NCBI GenBank assembly: GCA_930367205.1
Contig: OV884011.1
Coordinates: forward strand, 123,191,866-123,255,865
From: Acanthosoma haemorrhoidale
Taxonomy: Eukaryota; Arthropoda; Insecta; Hemiptera; Acanthosomatidae
Reading direction: 5' to 3'
Length of the DNA stretch: 64,000 bases
Part shown: positions 23,149-36,128 of the stretch, in pieces
How positions within the stretch are numbered: the first letter of the stretch is position 1
Layout: each line of letters opens with the position of its first letter
The notes under the pieces: generated by a model
The model's input: only the letters and a program-made list of their open reading frames with translations
Databases searched by the model: none
Told to the model about the DNA's origin: nothing
Translations under genes and position numbers: made by a program

Positions 23149-26100
23149 TGCTATTTGTTTATTATCATCTAATAAATGTCGGTAATCTAAATCTGTCTTC
23201 CCCTAGATATGTCAATTCCCTGTAATATTTCAGGTTCCCCTGTCCTTGGGTAATGCCCTCTCCTGGCATTAATATTTTCCCCAAATTCCTGTAAACATTT
23301 AGGGGGAGGAGGAAGAGAGAGAAAGTCGGGGGTTTACAAAAGTAAATGAATAATAATAAGAGATAATCTTCTTTAAAACTGTTTCTGCCATGCCATCGTC
23401 AGTTTTAATTAAATTACTGTAGAAAAAAAAACATTTTAGCATTCTTTTTATACCGTTTATTAATATACAGACCACCACATCATTCCATTACTTCCCAGCG
23501 TAGCCCATATAACATTTATAGTGGTCATATCTGACCCATTATCTAGGTAATGTCTACATTAGGTGAAAATAGCGGATAATACCACATAATTAAACAAGAT
23601 CAGTTACGGGACCGATCATATTTTAGTCCTTACTAAAACCTTATAGGCTTTGTATTTTTTTGTTACGATACCTAGCCTTAAAATTTCCGATCGATTGGAT
23701 CATTTGTTTCACCACCAGCGTTAAAAGAAGAAAAATTAGTTAGACTTTATCAAGATATAGAGAAGAAACAGCATGACTCAAATGATTTAAGCATGTTGGC
23801 CGGACGAAGGAATCCATCGGTGTTAATGGACCTTACAGGATAATACACCTCCTATGCTTGGAGCTGGTCGAAAGAGGAAATATAGCACTGGTGGTAATGA
23901 GACATCACGCCGAAGATAAGGAGAAAGACTGACCACGTGCTAAAAAAGGCAAAATAAACGAGTTTTTTTTACGTTTTGACAAAAAAAATCAAATCTTATG
24001 CGTTCTCGGTACATTCGCAGATTTGACTAATCAAAAGAACACCACATAAATTATTGATGAAGACCTTTACTGCACTAAGCTGACATTCCTGACACAGTGA
24101 TTCTTTTTAAAATGACCTAAACTATGATTAAGCTGCCCGTGAATTAATTAAGTGACCAAGTAAGTAAGTACAATTCTTATAATTCTATCAATCCGTTTCA
24201 ATAATGCACCGTTTCATTCTCATTTCCTTCCAATAATTATATAAATAGTTTATTCGTATTTTATAGATCTTCGACTTAGAATTATAGTTGAGATTTATGT
24301 GTAACAAATTACAAAATATTTAATTTCTTTTTATATAGTAATTGTTTTTTACTATTTATTTTTTCCATATTATTTTTTAAACGTAGAAAAAAAATATAAA
24401 AATAATAGTAAACGCGTCATTAAACTAAGTGCTTAAATTAAAATCAAAAGTTAAACCAGTTATTCTATTATTAACATGTACTAATAATCTAATTATTACT
24501 TGTGTTTGACAGTTTATTTAAAGGTTCTTTATAAATTATCCAAGCAAGTGTCCATACTGAAATTATCAGTTCACTTAATTTTATTATTTATTTATTAATA
24601 TTTCTTCCACATCCGATTAAAACCTATTTATATATTTTATTATTTGAGGTTAAGTTTTCTTAAGTGTAAATACTAAGGACATCTTCCTATGTACTTTTTC
24701 TAAATCCTCCATTTCATTAAAATTAAAATGCTCACAGTGTTTCGTACTGTCCAATCTAGGTATATTCTTTTTGTTCTGTAATCTAAGGATGTCTTCCAGT
24801 AATAACTCTTAAGTTTTATTTTATGCTGGTTCTTCTTCTTTATTATTATCATTCCTTTTTTTTTTCACTGCATTTTAACTGTGTTCTGAATAAGCAGACT
24901 AGCTACATTCAAAGACAAACCATTTCAAGAATAGAAAAGTAATTATACATTTCATCCAAAATATTTCTACAGCTGCAAAAAAAAGGAAAAAAAACAAAAA
25001 AAAACATAACGAGTAATTGATACCAGTGGCACGGGCGACCCCAAAAGCCAGACCGTTCGACTTGGGCCACAAAAAACCCACTGCAACCAAAACATCGTTT
25101 TTCCCCTCCCAACGCAAATTAAACATTTGTGCGTGTAAATTTATCTTCGTAAAGGCCTGGAAAAATTCACCAAACATAACATGAACTGGGTTATATCTTT
25201 TCATCCAGGGTTGTTTATGCTTATCAATTCCACGCGGGCTGCTCTCCTATGTTTGCGCTTAATTATTCTCTAAGCTATAATATTTAAATCAATAAAAAGT
25301 AAAAATAGGGTATCTTTAATTGGGGATGAAACCTGATCACCGAGTATTAGAGAATACATCCCTTAAAATAGATTTAATCGATAGTAAATGCATATGAATA
25401 TTCCATACTACAGATTCCACACCATATCATTCAAGGTATGTAATAAATGATGTAGGTAACACATAAAAAATATAATCCAAATATGCGTTCTACGCCGTTA
25501 TTTTGTTTGTGTAATTTTCAAAAAATATGAACGAATGTCATAATAATAAAAATTCATGCAACAAACTGAGTTCGTTAAAATTATGAAACATTGAGAAAAT
25601 TCTTAAATCAAGAAGTAAAATATACGTAATATACTGTTAGGCAATTTCTTATGTAATAAATAATTGACGCGGTTTCTTCTTCAATCAATCTCTGCCTCAC
25701 TTCTACAGTCTGTTTCTGTCACAGTGTTCAGCAAAAAAACATTTATTGCCACATCTCTATTAAAAGAGCTTTCTATCTCTTACTCTAGGATAAATGTATA
25801 AAACCTATTTATTGCAATATGTTCGCTATCATGATTAATTTTCACAAATAAAAACTATGTCTAAATGACAATTGTAAGTATTTATTTTGTAGTTAAGGTT
25901 TTGCAGCATTTACATCAGCTGTCAATCATCAGGTCTGTGGTAAGAAGAATATTGGTATCAAAAATTTAACCGCTTGCTAATGTTAGTTACAGTTTACTGT
26001 CAAATTAACCAGTTCTGAGAAATACCAATCCACGAGGCAGCGTGCTGCTCCAAGATTATCCATTTCAAACGGTTCAGAGCAATTATGGATACGACAAATA

Positions 26101-27816
26101 CAGAACGACAGCCATATTCGTCCTATTCAAGGTAAAGTGGGTGACGATATGCAAGACAATGAGAGTTGGAATATGGAGGACTGACGAGTCCTGGCCGCGT
26201 ACGGAGAGCACAAAAGGTGCCTGAGGTGTGAGCCCTGGGGAAAACCCATCAGGCTGTCACCCGGCTTTCAATTAAAATCAGAACCAAGTTTGCACAAGTT
26301 CATGAGCTGCCGTGTCCTCTGAGTTTAAATAGAAAATTAACTAATCCAGTTAACTCTGAGGATCGATCCTCACCGGTCCCAACTGTTAAGTCTACGCCAC
26401 CCCTGACTTTTTACCTAAGGGAATTACTGTTTCCTATAACTTTTGGTCCCTTTTATATATTAATCAGTGTGTCGATCATCAGTTTCCATGTCAAATTTAT
26501 TCGTTTTTCAACATTACCTGACAAATTCAATTATTCACATTATTTTAAAGTTTGCGTACTTTAACTCTGTACATTATAATATTTAGTCAGTGTTTCTAAA
26601 CCATTTTTCTAGACTTTCCTTATCCGAACTCCATAACCATTACCACCCCCTGTACATTCGACTATATTTCGGGCATCCCATCAGGATATAACTGCTATTA
26701 CAGAATCCAAATATCTACTCTCTTTACCCTTTAAATGAGGATGCTCTCTAACACTTACGTTTAGAATGAGTATATGGTTCTTATGGACATCCTTCAGTCA
26801 GACCTCGCGTCCTACAAAGCACTATATGTTACCACTGCCTGGTATGTGGGGTGTCTCCTTGGCCTCGGGTGGTTTTGGGTAGCATACCCCCAAAAAAAAG
26901 GTTTCAGGGAGGTCTGTTTTCATCTTTGTACTATCTGTAAGTGGGCTCAACAAATGAGTTTTAATATGAAAACAATGATGTTAATGTCCTGAGGATTTTA
27001 CGCCAAAATAAATCCCAAAAATCTAACACTTACCACTCTAGAGCTTCATCTCTTTGCCTTCTTTTTATCGATGGCAATAGCCTTTAGCTCGATTGTTCCA
27101 CTTCCTTCAACATCCCAAATAACTAAATTGAAGATGTAGCAATCACAAACAGCATAAATAGTAACATTTTTAGCAATTGTATTTTGAGTATTAGAGCTTA
27201 GCAATTAATCGTAATAAATAAATCCATTTATACAGTGCAGTAAATATTTCGTGCCGTTTTTTATAGATGTTGTCGATAAGTATAAATAATGCCTTCTCAT
27301 GCGGTAATGATACATAAATGTTGGTTTTCAATTTGAATACGGCATTAAATAATCAACTCCCGCCCAAAGGAATAGAAGGTAATTAGAGCTGGATTGAGGG
27401 CATTTGGAAAAAATAGAAAGCTGTCAAGGTTTACATAACCTACACATCCATCACACAGGGATGAGAGCCATTCGTATTACGATAACGTAAAGAATTAAAT
27501 ATACTGGACAGAAATTTCCACTCGTCCAATTCAACGGCAAGGGAAGACTAGAAACTTCATGCACGTCCATCAACAGTTCGACCTGGATGGAAGCAAACAG
27601 AACTCCCTCAGCAGTAATCAAATAAGGTTTCACTCCAAGGAACATTGTGCTTGCTTTCATAGACTTCCCTTACGTGCTACTATTTCGGCATAATGATTCG
27701 AAAGATAAATACCGAACTGAATATCTAAACATTTATTCCTCGGTAGAGGCCCTGAGTACCAGGGTGCTATTGCAATCTCTTAGAAATATAAATGTTAAAG
27801 GGATTATTTAATATAT
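23149..27816. other. AT-rich stretch without recognisable genes
   Basis: No family motif in any frame. Open frames at 24899-25204 (minus) and 26774-26992 (plus) show no domain. A GC-richer patch at 26100-26430 may be transposon-derived but was not matched. Confidence 0.4.
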
Positions 27817-27827
27817 GAACTATATTA
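27817..27827. repeat. Target-site duplication, left copy
   Basis: gaactatatta, identical to 29505-29515. Confidence 0.8.
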
Positions 27828-29504
27828 TATATATAATTCCTTTATTGTGCTAAAATTACAATCTGCCTTGCTAGGCAATAAGTAATTAAGATATACGATC
27901 ATTCATACCATATTTACATTTCATCATTCACTCGCTCATTCATTCAGGACATGATTGGAGAAACTGGCCATTGCCAGAACTCCCACTGTCACTTGATTAT
28001 AGCAGGTCACGAGGCCACTGCCGTTTTAGTCTCCGAGGAGGATTATAGGGATGAGTGACGCAGTGCAGTGACTGTGCTACAGGATTAGGGTGGTTGGAAA
28101 GGCTACTGTGGAATTTCGTAAACTTGGAAGGGATGAGTTCTAGAATGTAGGGTATATTAAGGTCGTTATGAAGGGTTTTGTTGCTGACATAATAAGGGGC
28201 ATTTACTATTGTTCTCAGGACTTTTGATTGAAAGGATTGGATACGCTTGATGTTCGACTTTTTTGCTGTCCCCCATAGCTCTATTCCGTATGTCCAGATT
28301 GGTTTAAGTATAACTTTGTAGATTAGTAGTTTATTTTCTATTGAGAGATGAGATGTCCTTTGAAGTAGTCTGTATAGTTGTCCAAAGCGTCTGTTTAGTT
28401 CTTGTCTTTTTAGTCTCGTATGTGGGTTCCAGGTCAGTCGTTTATCGAGATGGAAGCCTAAATACCGTACTGTCTCGGATACAGGGAGAGGAATAGAATT
28501 AAAATAAACTAGTGGACAAGACTTGCGACAAAGGGTGAAGGTAATGTGGGAACATTTTGCTTCATTAACTTTGATCCGCCATTGGTTGCACCAATAATCG
28601 ATCTCGTCAAGGTGTTTTTGAAGGTTATGGGATGCTATGTCGGGGTCTGGGTTAGATGACAAGACTGCAGTGTCATCTGCAAATGTGGCCAAGAAGGTAT
28701 TGGGAGTAGAGGGGACATCAGCGGTGTATAGGTTGTAGAGGATGGGGCCCAGGACACTGCCCTGTGGAACTCCTGCATTTATAGGATAGTAGTTTGAATA
28801 TTCTAAACCACAGCGGACTTGGAAGAAGCGGTTTGAAAGGTAGGACTGTAGGATTAGGAAAAGGGTCTGTGGTAAATATCTTTTGAGCTTGTAGAGTAAA
28901 CCTCCGTGCCAAACCCTGTCAAAAGCTTGAGCTATATCAAGAAAGGCAGCAGTGCAATACTGTTTGGTTTCAAGGGCTGAGGAGATGTGATCAACAACGC
29001 GAAGGCCTTGTTGAGCAGTGGAATGTCGTTGGCGGAAACCAAATTGGTGTTTAGGAAAAAGGTTTTTGGATTCAATAATTGGAAGTAGACGTTTTAGTAG
29101 AAGTTTCTCAAATATTTTTGAGAGGATAGGGAGTAGGCTTATTGGACGGTAAGATGAGGCGTCATTGGGTGGTTTACCGGGTTTGGCGAATAGGACAATA
29201 ATGGAATGTTTCCAGAGGAGTGGGAAGTGCGTCGTTCGGATAATGCAATTATATATATATAGGTTAGGAAGATTATGGCTTTAGGAGGAAGTTGTTTGAG
29301 AATTTGAGGAGTAAGGAGATCATATCCAGGGGATTTTCGGTAAGGTAAGTTTTTCAAAAGGTATTTGACCTCAGAGGGATTAACGGCTTTTGGTGGAAGA
29401 GAGAGAGGAATAGGTGAAGTGAGGAAATCATCCACAGTTGTGCTGTGAGTATGGCTTTGATGAGAAAGGTTAGGTGTGAAAGTATGGGTAAGATGCAGAG
29501 CAAA
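27828..29504 (-). mobile_element. Jockey family A insertion with 11-bp TSD
   Basis: Flanked by the exact 11-mer gaactatatta at 27817-27827 and 29505-29515. In minus orientation it runs from within ORF2 (about 29504) to the 3' end near 27828. It contains the RT domain, the C-terminal ORF2 region and a 3' UTR that includes the sequence shared with 614-955. It is truncated 5' of the RT palm and lacks ORF1 and the endonuclease. Confidence 0.85.
27997..29435 (-). pseudogene. Jockey family A ORF2 (reverse transcriptase), broken
   Basis: Three frames together cover the RT: 29435-29139 (fingers, KSPGYDLLTPQILKQLPP), 28912-28718 (palm region) and 28692-27997. The last frame starts at FADDTAVL, the catalytic Asp pair, then has YLGFHLDKRLTWNPHTR, the thumb-like WGTAKKSNIKRIQSFQSKVL region and the family C-terminus RRLKRQWPRDLL. 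The first frame is lost where a (TA)n expansion lies at about 29250-29265. The intact relative at 57206 shows what is missing. It would have copied LINE RNA at a nicked target. Confidence 0.85.
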
Positions 29505-29515
29505 GAACTATATTA
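29505..29515. repeat. Target-site duplication, right copy
   Basis: gaactatatta, identical to 27817-27827. Confidence 0.8.
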
Positions 29516-30149
29516 CTATAGTAATTATATACAAATATAATATTGGTAATTAGTATTAATATGGTATTGATGAGTAATTATAATTGAAAGGATGAATTTA
29601 TTAGGATATAGGCGTGATGACAGATTTCATCAAATTTATTAATGTAATATGGCGCACAATAGGTCTCAGTGAGGCCGCGGTGCACAAATGCCGGAACAAA
29701 TAATAATAATAATAATATACAACGTTTCAACATACCAAATAATATGTCTTTGTCATCTACTATGACTTAGTATGTATAGCTTCCAAACATCCATGACATA
29801 TTGGAAGGCTGATTCTGAAGAAAACTAAGACATTACTTTCTTTTTAGATGTCTCAAGTATGTAGAAGTCAGAAGACATTTTCTACCACCGCACTACATCG
29901 AATCAGACCTTACCAAGACAAAACTACAGTACATAAACGAAAATCGATCCTTCAAATGAACGGGTAGACATTTATTATAACATTTTACTAAGACCAGGGT
30001 TTTTATTATTTTGAATCAAAGTTTTATTATTTACATTTTTACTGAGCTGACATATTTGATACTTGATATTTTAAAAAATTCTTATTTTGTATATTTTCTG
30101 AATAAAAAAAATTGACTATAATTGATTTTGTGGTATGAATTCACTCAGC
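29516..30149. other. AT-rich spacer
   Basis: No gene or repeat seen apart from a short (AAT)n run at about 29700-29718. Confidence 0.4.
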
Positions 30150-31765
30150 GTATGTTGCAACACAAACGGCAATTATTGCTCTGCTGGGTTTGCTGGGTCG
30201 GAATGCCGCCAAAGGAATACACATGATAGTTCTGGTAGTCAGTCGTATCCAGGAGGAAATCCGACCCCAGCGCTGCTTACGGTGTTGGAATATCTGGCCG
30301 AACAATGGTAAGGACCAGAGGGAACGTGTTGCCATAAATGTTGCTTAGAGGGGAATCTAGCTTCCAACTGCACAATCAGCTCTAGCTGTGCATTAAGCGC
30401 TGGTAAAGGCGAAAACGGCCAATCTTGCGGTGTTAGAAAAGGCCTGACATTTCCAAATGTCCTATAAGCACAAAGGAGGCTAAGGACTTGAGACACTTGA
30501 GAATCCTACATCTTAACATCAACCACTGTGAGGCCTTGCAAGATTTCCTATCGCAGACTGTGAGAGACCTAAGGGTTGACGCCGCTATCCTATACTCTCG
30601 GGTATTCGACGGAAAGGCTGCAATCTGGTCATGTAAACAACATGCCATAAAGGAAACTGACCAACCCTCACCAAATCTGAAAGGACCCCACAAGTGGGTT
30701 TGTTTGGGCTAAGATACAACACCTATATCTCTATAGCTGCTATGCTGCACCGAACACCACCATCGAGGAATTTGTGGGTACCTTAGATCGCACAGGCCGA
30801 CATTGCAGAGTCCGGTAGTAGTTGCCGGAGACATTTATGCCAGGACACCTGAGTGGGGGAGCCAGTCGACAAACCAATGCGAAGAAATCTTATTAGAAGC
30901 CTTTAGATAGAGGACCTGAAACTGGCAAATACTGGGTAGCCTACATTTCTGAAGGCAGTTAGGTGCTCTATAATCGATTACAGAATAAACCCTGCCAGGT
31001 AATGGACATACTGTGGCGCGGCTATGGTCCCCACCAACCCCAATTATTGGTCTACGGTCTACTGGTGGAACGACCTTATCGCTGAATGCTGTAAACGATG
31101 CCACACAGATACAAGCGGTCATAAAACGTCGAAGAGCAGTACCGACAAGCCCAGTGGCTGTCCCGAAAATCTTTGCCCCTTGGTTTCCAGAACAGAAGAA
31201 ATCGTTGTGGAACGGGCCTGTACCTCCATTTGACGCACCACACGTGTTGGCTGAAAAGCTCTGCGACATCTGTACCAACCTTTGGATGGGAAAAGCCCTA
31301 AGCCTATATTTCATTCCGAACGTGCCATTAAAGGTGGCAATGGAGACCAGACAATAATATCATTTCCTGGAAGTCTTCAGTACCAAGGTTATGGTTAAGA
31401 CTGACATAGGGTGCCAAAAAACAGTATGTTTTTCTGATGAAATCGCAATTGTGGCAGAGGCAAAATACATAATGAAGTAAGGGCTAACTAGAGCGTTGCA
31501 CTGATCCGCAATTTGAGGCCATTCATGGGGCTCCACGTGTACAGGGAAGAAATCACTCTGAGAACGGTCTAATCCTTGCATGACATATCTCGGGGTGAGA
31601 ATTGATGAAAGGCTCCGGTTCAGGGAGCATATCCAATGGGTGTGTGGACAAGGCAGGTAGAGTGGCCACGGCGATATCCCAACCAATATTCAACGTAGGA
31701 TGACCTAGGCCCACCTGCAGGTAGTTGATATCAAACGTAGTCACATCCATTCCGGTCTGCACCTA
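30150..31765 (+). mobile_element. R1-clade LINE remnant outside rDNA
   Basis: The plus strand reads an R1-type element in pieces. The ORF1 C-terminus has CCHC-type knuckles (CCHKCCLEGN near 30330, then CTIS...C). ORF2 begins with an APE-like endonuclease (30488-30712, LRILHLNINHCEALQDF near its start, as in R1 proteins). Endonuclease continuation reads GDIYARTPEWGS near 30830 and IIDYRIN near 30975. After a large deletion comes the RT palm and end (FSDEIAIVAEAK near 31430, YLGVRIDERLRF near 31585). The catalytic FADD/YADD is altered to FSDE. R1 elements usually sit in 28S rDNA, but no rDNA is seen here. Confidence 0.7.
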
Positions 31766-32388
31766 ATAATAAAACGATAAAACATTTACACCAGTACTGT
31801 CCATTCTACTCCACGAAACTTACTCCAGCGTCCGTAAGTTTAAATAAAATTGAATCACTCAAAAATGAAGTCACTACCATTGACAGAATAATTAAATTCT
31901 TAACAGAAACGAAGCTAGCCGAGCACACCTAAAACTAATCTAATTTTACGCATAATAATGTGAAATGCGAACTACAACTGACTAATTGTTGCTAAAACCA
32001 AAACTCGAATGCATATCTTGAGATAACAGCTAATTAGCAGGTGAGCCGGTGTCTGCTGGAGTGAGCTACTTGGGCATGAGCTGTTGGGGCATCCGGCCCC
32101 AAGAGCATGTTTGACCCTAGAGGACAGGAGTCTTGAGACTTTTTTCCATGAACCCAGATTATAAACATCAGTACTATGTTCTGGTGTATTTCTATTAAGT
32201 AGGTGTTAGGCAGAGGTGAGGTTTTTTACCGTCCGACTAGTATAAGAAACCTGTTGTACCTGGCATCTGTACCTGCTGTGCCGCTGGGATATCGGCCTGT
32301 GGATAAGAGCCCCCGGGGTGTTCGGTTAACCACTCGCAGACTTCACTAGACTAGGTTTACTGAGACTACATTGGTGGAGTAGTCTAGA
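31766..32388. other. Unassigned, partly GC-rich (32040-32390)
   Basis: The GC-rich part directly abuts the Jockey fragment at 32389 and may be its altered upstream sequence or another element. No motif was recognised. Confidence 0.35.
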
Positions 32389-32955
32389 ATGTTACAAGTA
32401 CCATCACAAAGAAGCAAGAGCTCCACCGCACAGTTCCCTGGGTCCTGTCTCTGTAACCACCACACCGCCGATAGCTCTTCTACTCCCAATACCTTTGTGG
32501 CAGCTTTTGCAGACGGCCCAGCAGTCCTGATATCCCACCTAGACCCTGAAACGGCATCCTATAATTTTACAGTAAATTGGTATACATGCATACCGAAATC
32601 CTTCTGGACACAAGGACTAGTAATAGGGAACAGCAATAAGATCAAACATCAAACTCATCCAATTATTTTAATTGAAAGTACTTAGAACAATAGTTGATGC
32701 CTTTATGCCTCAGCGCTAAACAACCTATCAAAATGATCTTAATATAACATCTTTGATCTCATCCCTTCCAAGTCCCAAACTTTCACCAAAACTTTTACTA
32801 ATTGATTCCTAGCACAGCCACTATACATATTTACACATCCCTATAATCCTCAAAGATTAAAGTGGATTCGTGCTATCGAGTAAATGCAGGTCTCTAGACT
32901 GTATGTATTTATGCATATCTCATGAATGCTGAACTGTAAATAAAGGTTAAATAAG
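32389..32955 (+). mobile_element. Jockey family A, internally deleted copy
   Basis: The 98-codon frame at 32389-32685 contains a decayed palm segment: STPNTFVAAFADGPAVLI corresponds to the region around FADD in family A, with the second catalytic Asp changed to Gly. The sequence then jumps over most of the C-terminal half. It resumes with FTHPYNPQRLK-like sequence at about 32830-32860, parallel to the THPYNPPRRLKRQW end of the copy at 27997. An AATAAA signal lies at 32938. It is old and inactive. Confidence 0.7.
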
Positions 32956-35204
32956 ATCATTAATTGTCCAATTTGGACATTTGTGATTTGTAATTTTACT
33001 TGAATACAGTTGTTTTTGAACTAACTCAACATTTATTTTTTTTAGAGACATAATATTTTTCTTGGCAGTTCTAATAAATATTCCAATGATCCTAAAAATA
33101 AAAGTTATCTTTCAAAAAATAATAAGTGTTGTTAATCAGTTGTTTGCTGCGTAATTGAAAAAATTGTTTTCCTAGTATTTTGTGTAGGGCGTGAAATTGA
33201 AGATCTTGTCGTGGAGATTTAGAATATGGATAACATGTTGGGGGTTTAGTGGACGATAATTACAAAAAAAACTTGTATAATAGCGATAATCTTTAAATTT
33301 TTAAAAATAGCTTTTTCCGTGGTGCCTATGCACAACGGGTATGAATTTTTTTTTAGTATTTTTTTGAAAACTGATCTTGAATGTTTACGTTAGAAAAAAT
33401 AATTCAACAAAATTTAGGAAATCAATCAAAAGTTAACAATTAGTAAGATCATTAAAACCTTTGTTTGTTACTGTGCATTTCACTACATTTTTTTTATATA
33501 CTATTCTGTGACAATTTAAATATATGTTCTGGCATACGAAAAGGATAGCGCCTGCAAATGTCCATTGTTGAGGTTAGCAGCAATCCCAGCCGACAGAACA
33601 TCTGTGAAGGCTGGGTATAGTCATGGCGCCTGCGTGTCTGTTGCAATAGGCTAATTGCTTGGTCTAATGTCTACATGCACAACCTATATAGCATTATAGA
33701 AGCCTAGTGATTTACATCACGCTAAAGTATTGATGAACAGTAAACTAAATTTAGAAAATTTTAATGTTTCCTCGGCTTTCTGCATCGAATAGCTGATTAC
33801 GCAACGACATATGAAGAGAGGTATACATAAATATAAACAAATAGCATTTATTAATGTGACACCAGCCGTTGAGTGCAAACTCTATCAACTGGGATGCTAC
33901 CTACTACCAATGACGGAAAATCAATGGACAATTTGCTATGGGTTAGACCCAGGCCACCACTGATATACTCTCAATTACTGGCATTTTGAAATTCACTAAT
34001 ATCATCGTCACTGTTGTGTTCATTTCATAATTAAATAAATTGAAATTATAATTAATTACTGTCCTCAAAAGAGCTCGTCTATTCATTTCGTTTCTGGACC
34101 AAAATGTCACTGTTCGCTTAGTAAAGTTTTCGGTACCAGCCTCTTTCAATGGTGTAAATCATCAGATCTCATTAAGGAGTCGCTCTTTGAAGTTTTCGTG
34201 TAATATTTTCCGTAATATATTGAAACCTACCTCATTTTTCACCATTTCCCTTTCTACTTTATTTGATCAATTTACCTTAACTAATTTGGCAGGTCCGTCA
34301 TGAGATCTTTAATTCAAATTGTTTATGTCTTTGACATAGGAATTTATCCCGATTGAATCGCCCGATCTCAAGGCTAATGTTGTAGTTATCAATAAATTGA
34401 GAAACTAGGAATTGTGAAATATATTCAAATAAAATGATTATAACAAATAATTATAATTAACATAGATTTTGACAAAAGTATAAAATAATATTCAATTCCT
34501 TTTAAATTAGGATAATTACTACTAATTACAAACATAAATTTGAGCTCAATTTCTTTTAATGGATCCATAATAAAAACAATACATATTAATATCACCCAAT
34601 CGACGATCTTCCTGTAATCCAATCAACGTTACTTTCTGCTGTTGGTTCTTCTCCTCTCTTCCTGTTGGTGACCGCCGATTCGGGAGCTTGCTAAGTCCGC
34701 TCATCTCGACGGTTGTGCTAAGACTGCCCGTTTATCTCATCCCCACTCCTAGGAGCATAAGGGAAGATGCTTACCAGATGTGAGGGTTCCTGGCCATGAT
34801 ATTCTCAAATATCATGAATGTTACAATATGTCCGAGAAATAACCACATGTTCTTTCTTATTTCTTTTCAGATTGCTTCCTCATATTGCTGTCCATTTTAT
34901 TTTCTTACAAGAAACATTCCGCACTATCGTAGTGTCCATTATAACTAACTATAACTGAGCAAAGGCTCATTCTGCTTTATTTAACCTTTCTTTTTAGTAG
35001 AAGTTTTAGTCACCACGTTTTTATCCTACGCCTCACATCAGGGGTTTGTCGTCGTTTATGTTATTATGTTATGTAGAAAACACAAGTCAATAATCTTCTA
35101 AGTAGTGTATAAGGAATATGCCTATCAGCATTTGCTGGAATAACCACCTGATTAAATATACATTTATATATGTAAATATGTGTGTATATATATGAATATG
35201 GTAT
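32956..35204. other. AT-rich sequence, one GC-richer block
   Basis: No gene seen. Bases about 34640-34800 are GC-richer and contain 'ttggtgaccg', which could be a remnant primer-binding or leader region of an LTR element, but this is not established. Confidence 0.35.
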
Positions 35205-35270
35205 ATATATATATGTGTGTGTGGGCGTAGCAGACTTGATCAATTAGCAGTCCGTCAATCAGTATATGCA

Positions 35271-35317
<47 letters not shown>

Positions 35318-35365
35318 GGCGTAGCAGACTTGATCAATTAGCAGTCCGTCAATCAGTATATGCAG

Positions 35366-35401
<36 letters not shown>

Positions 35402-35525
35402 GGCGTAGCAGACTTGATCAATTAGCAGTCCGTCAATCAGTATATGCAGTATATATATATATGTGTGTGTGTGTGTGGGCGTAGCAGACTTGATCAATTA
35501 GCAGTCCGTCAATCAGTATATGCAG

Positions 35526-35557
<32 letters not shown>

Positions 35558-35683
35558 GGCGTAGCAGACTTGATCAATTAGCAGTCCGTCAATCAGTATA
35601 TGCAGTATATATATATATATGTGTGTGTGTGTGTGGGCGTAGCAGACTTGATCAATTAGCAGTCCGTCAATCAGTATATGCAG

Positions 35684-35719
<36 letters not shown>

Positions 35720-35852
35720 GGCGTAGCAGACTTGATCAATTAGCAGTCCGTCAATCAGTATATGCAGTATATATATATATATATGTGTGTGGGCGTAGCA
35801 GACTTGATCAATTAGCAGTCCGTCAAACAGTATATGCAGTATATATATATAC
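35205..35852 (+). repeat. Compound minisatellite, eight units
   Basis: Eight copies of a conserved core ('gggcgtagcagacttgatca', then an equally conserved part up to 'cagtatatgcag') start at 35223, 35317, 35401, 35477, 35557, 35635, 35719 and 35791. Each core is followed by (TA)n then (TG)n of differing length, so the period varies from 72 to 94 bases. Only the last core differs visibly ('gtcaaacag' for 'gtcaatcag'). Long open frames in both directions are a by-product of repetition, not genes. Confidence 0.95.
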
Positions 35853-36019
35853 GCCTCAAGCGAGTCATCTAGCGGCAACACCCTGACTTTGACGGTCTGT
35901 TGGAAGGCAGATATTCATTACTCTACTGTTTACAATGTATTAAACAGTTATTTCAAACATTGTGTTTCTATTATGGATCCCGACTCTGATGTATCTGATA
36001 CCCAGACTCTCTGGCATAT

Positions 36020-36128
36020 ACAGGGTGGTCTGAAAAGTTTCCGACCTAACAAAGCTTTTATTTCACTAGCTTTTATTTATTTTATTATCATCTTCATGTT
36101 GAGGTCGAAAACTTTTCAGACCTCCTGT
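36020..36128. mobile_element. Mariner-type MITE, 109 bp
   Basis: Terminal inverted repeats lie at 36020-36047 (acagggtggtctgaaaag...) and 36102-36128, whose reverse complement is acaggaggtctgaaaag.... They agree apart from one indel and two substitutions over about 28 bases. The terminal pattern resembles irritans-type mariner ends. A TA precedes the left end; the right flank is TG, probably a decayed TA. There is no room for a transposase. Confidence 0.75.

Noticed and set aside
24899..25204. 101-codon minus-strand frame with a Phe-rich run
   Set aside because: The Phe run comes from an A-rich tract on the plus strand; no domain was recognised.
30141..31762. Minus-strand frames of up to 159 codons
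   Set aside because: The recognisable zinc-knuckle, endonuclease and RT motifs of the R1-like element are all on the plus strand.
35205..35852. CRISPR-like regular repeats
   Set aside because: Spacers are only dinucleotide runs, the organism is an animal and no cas genes exist; it is a minisatellite.
35255..35886. Long open frames on both strands with Tyr-Ile and Val-Cys runs
   Set aside because: They are translations of the (TA)n(TG)n minisatellite; the repeat structure alone keeps the frames open.
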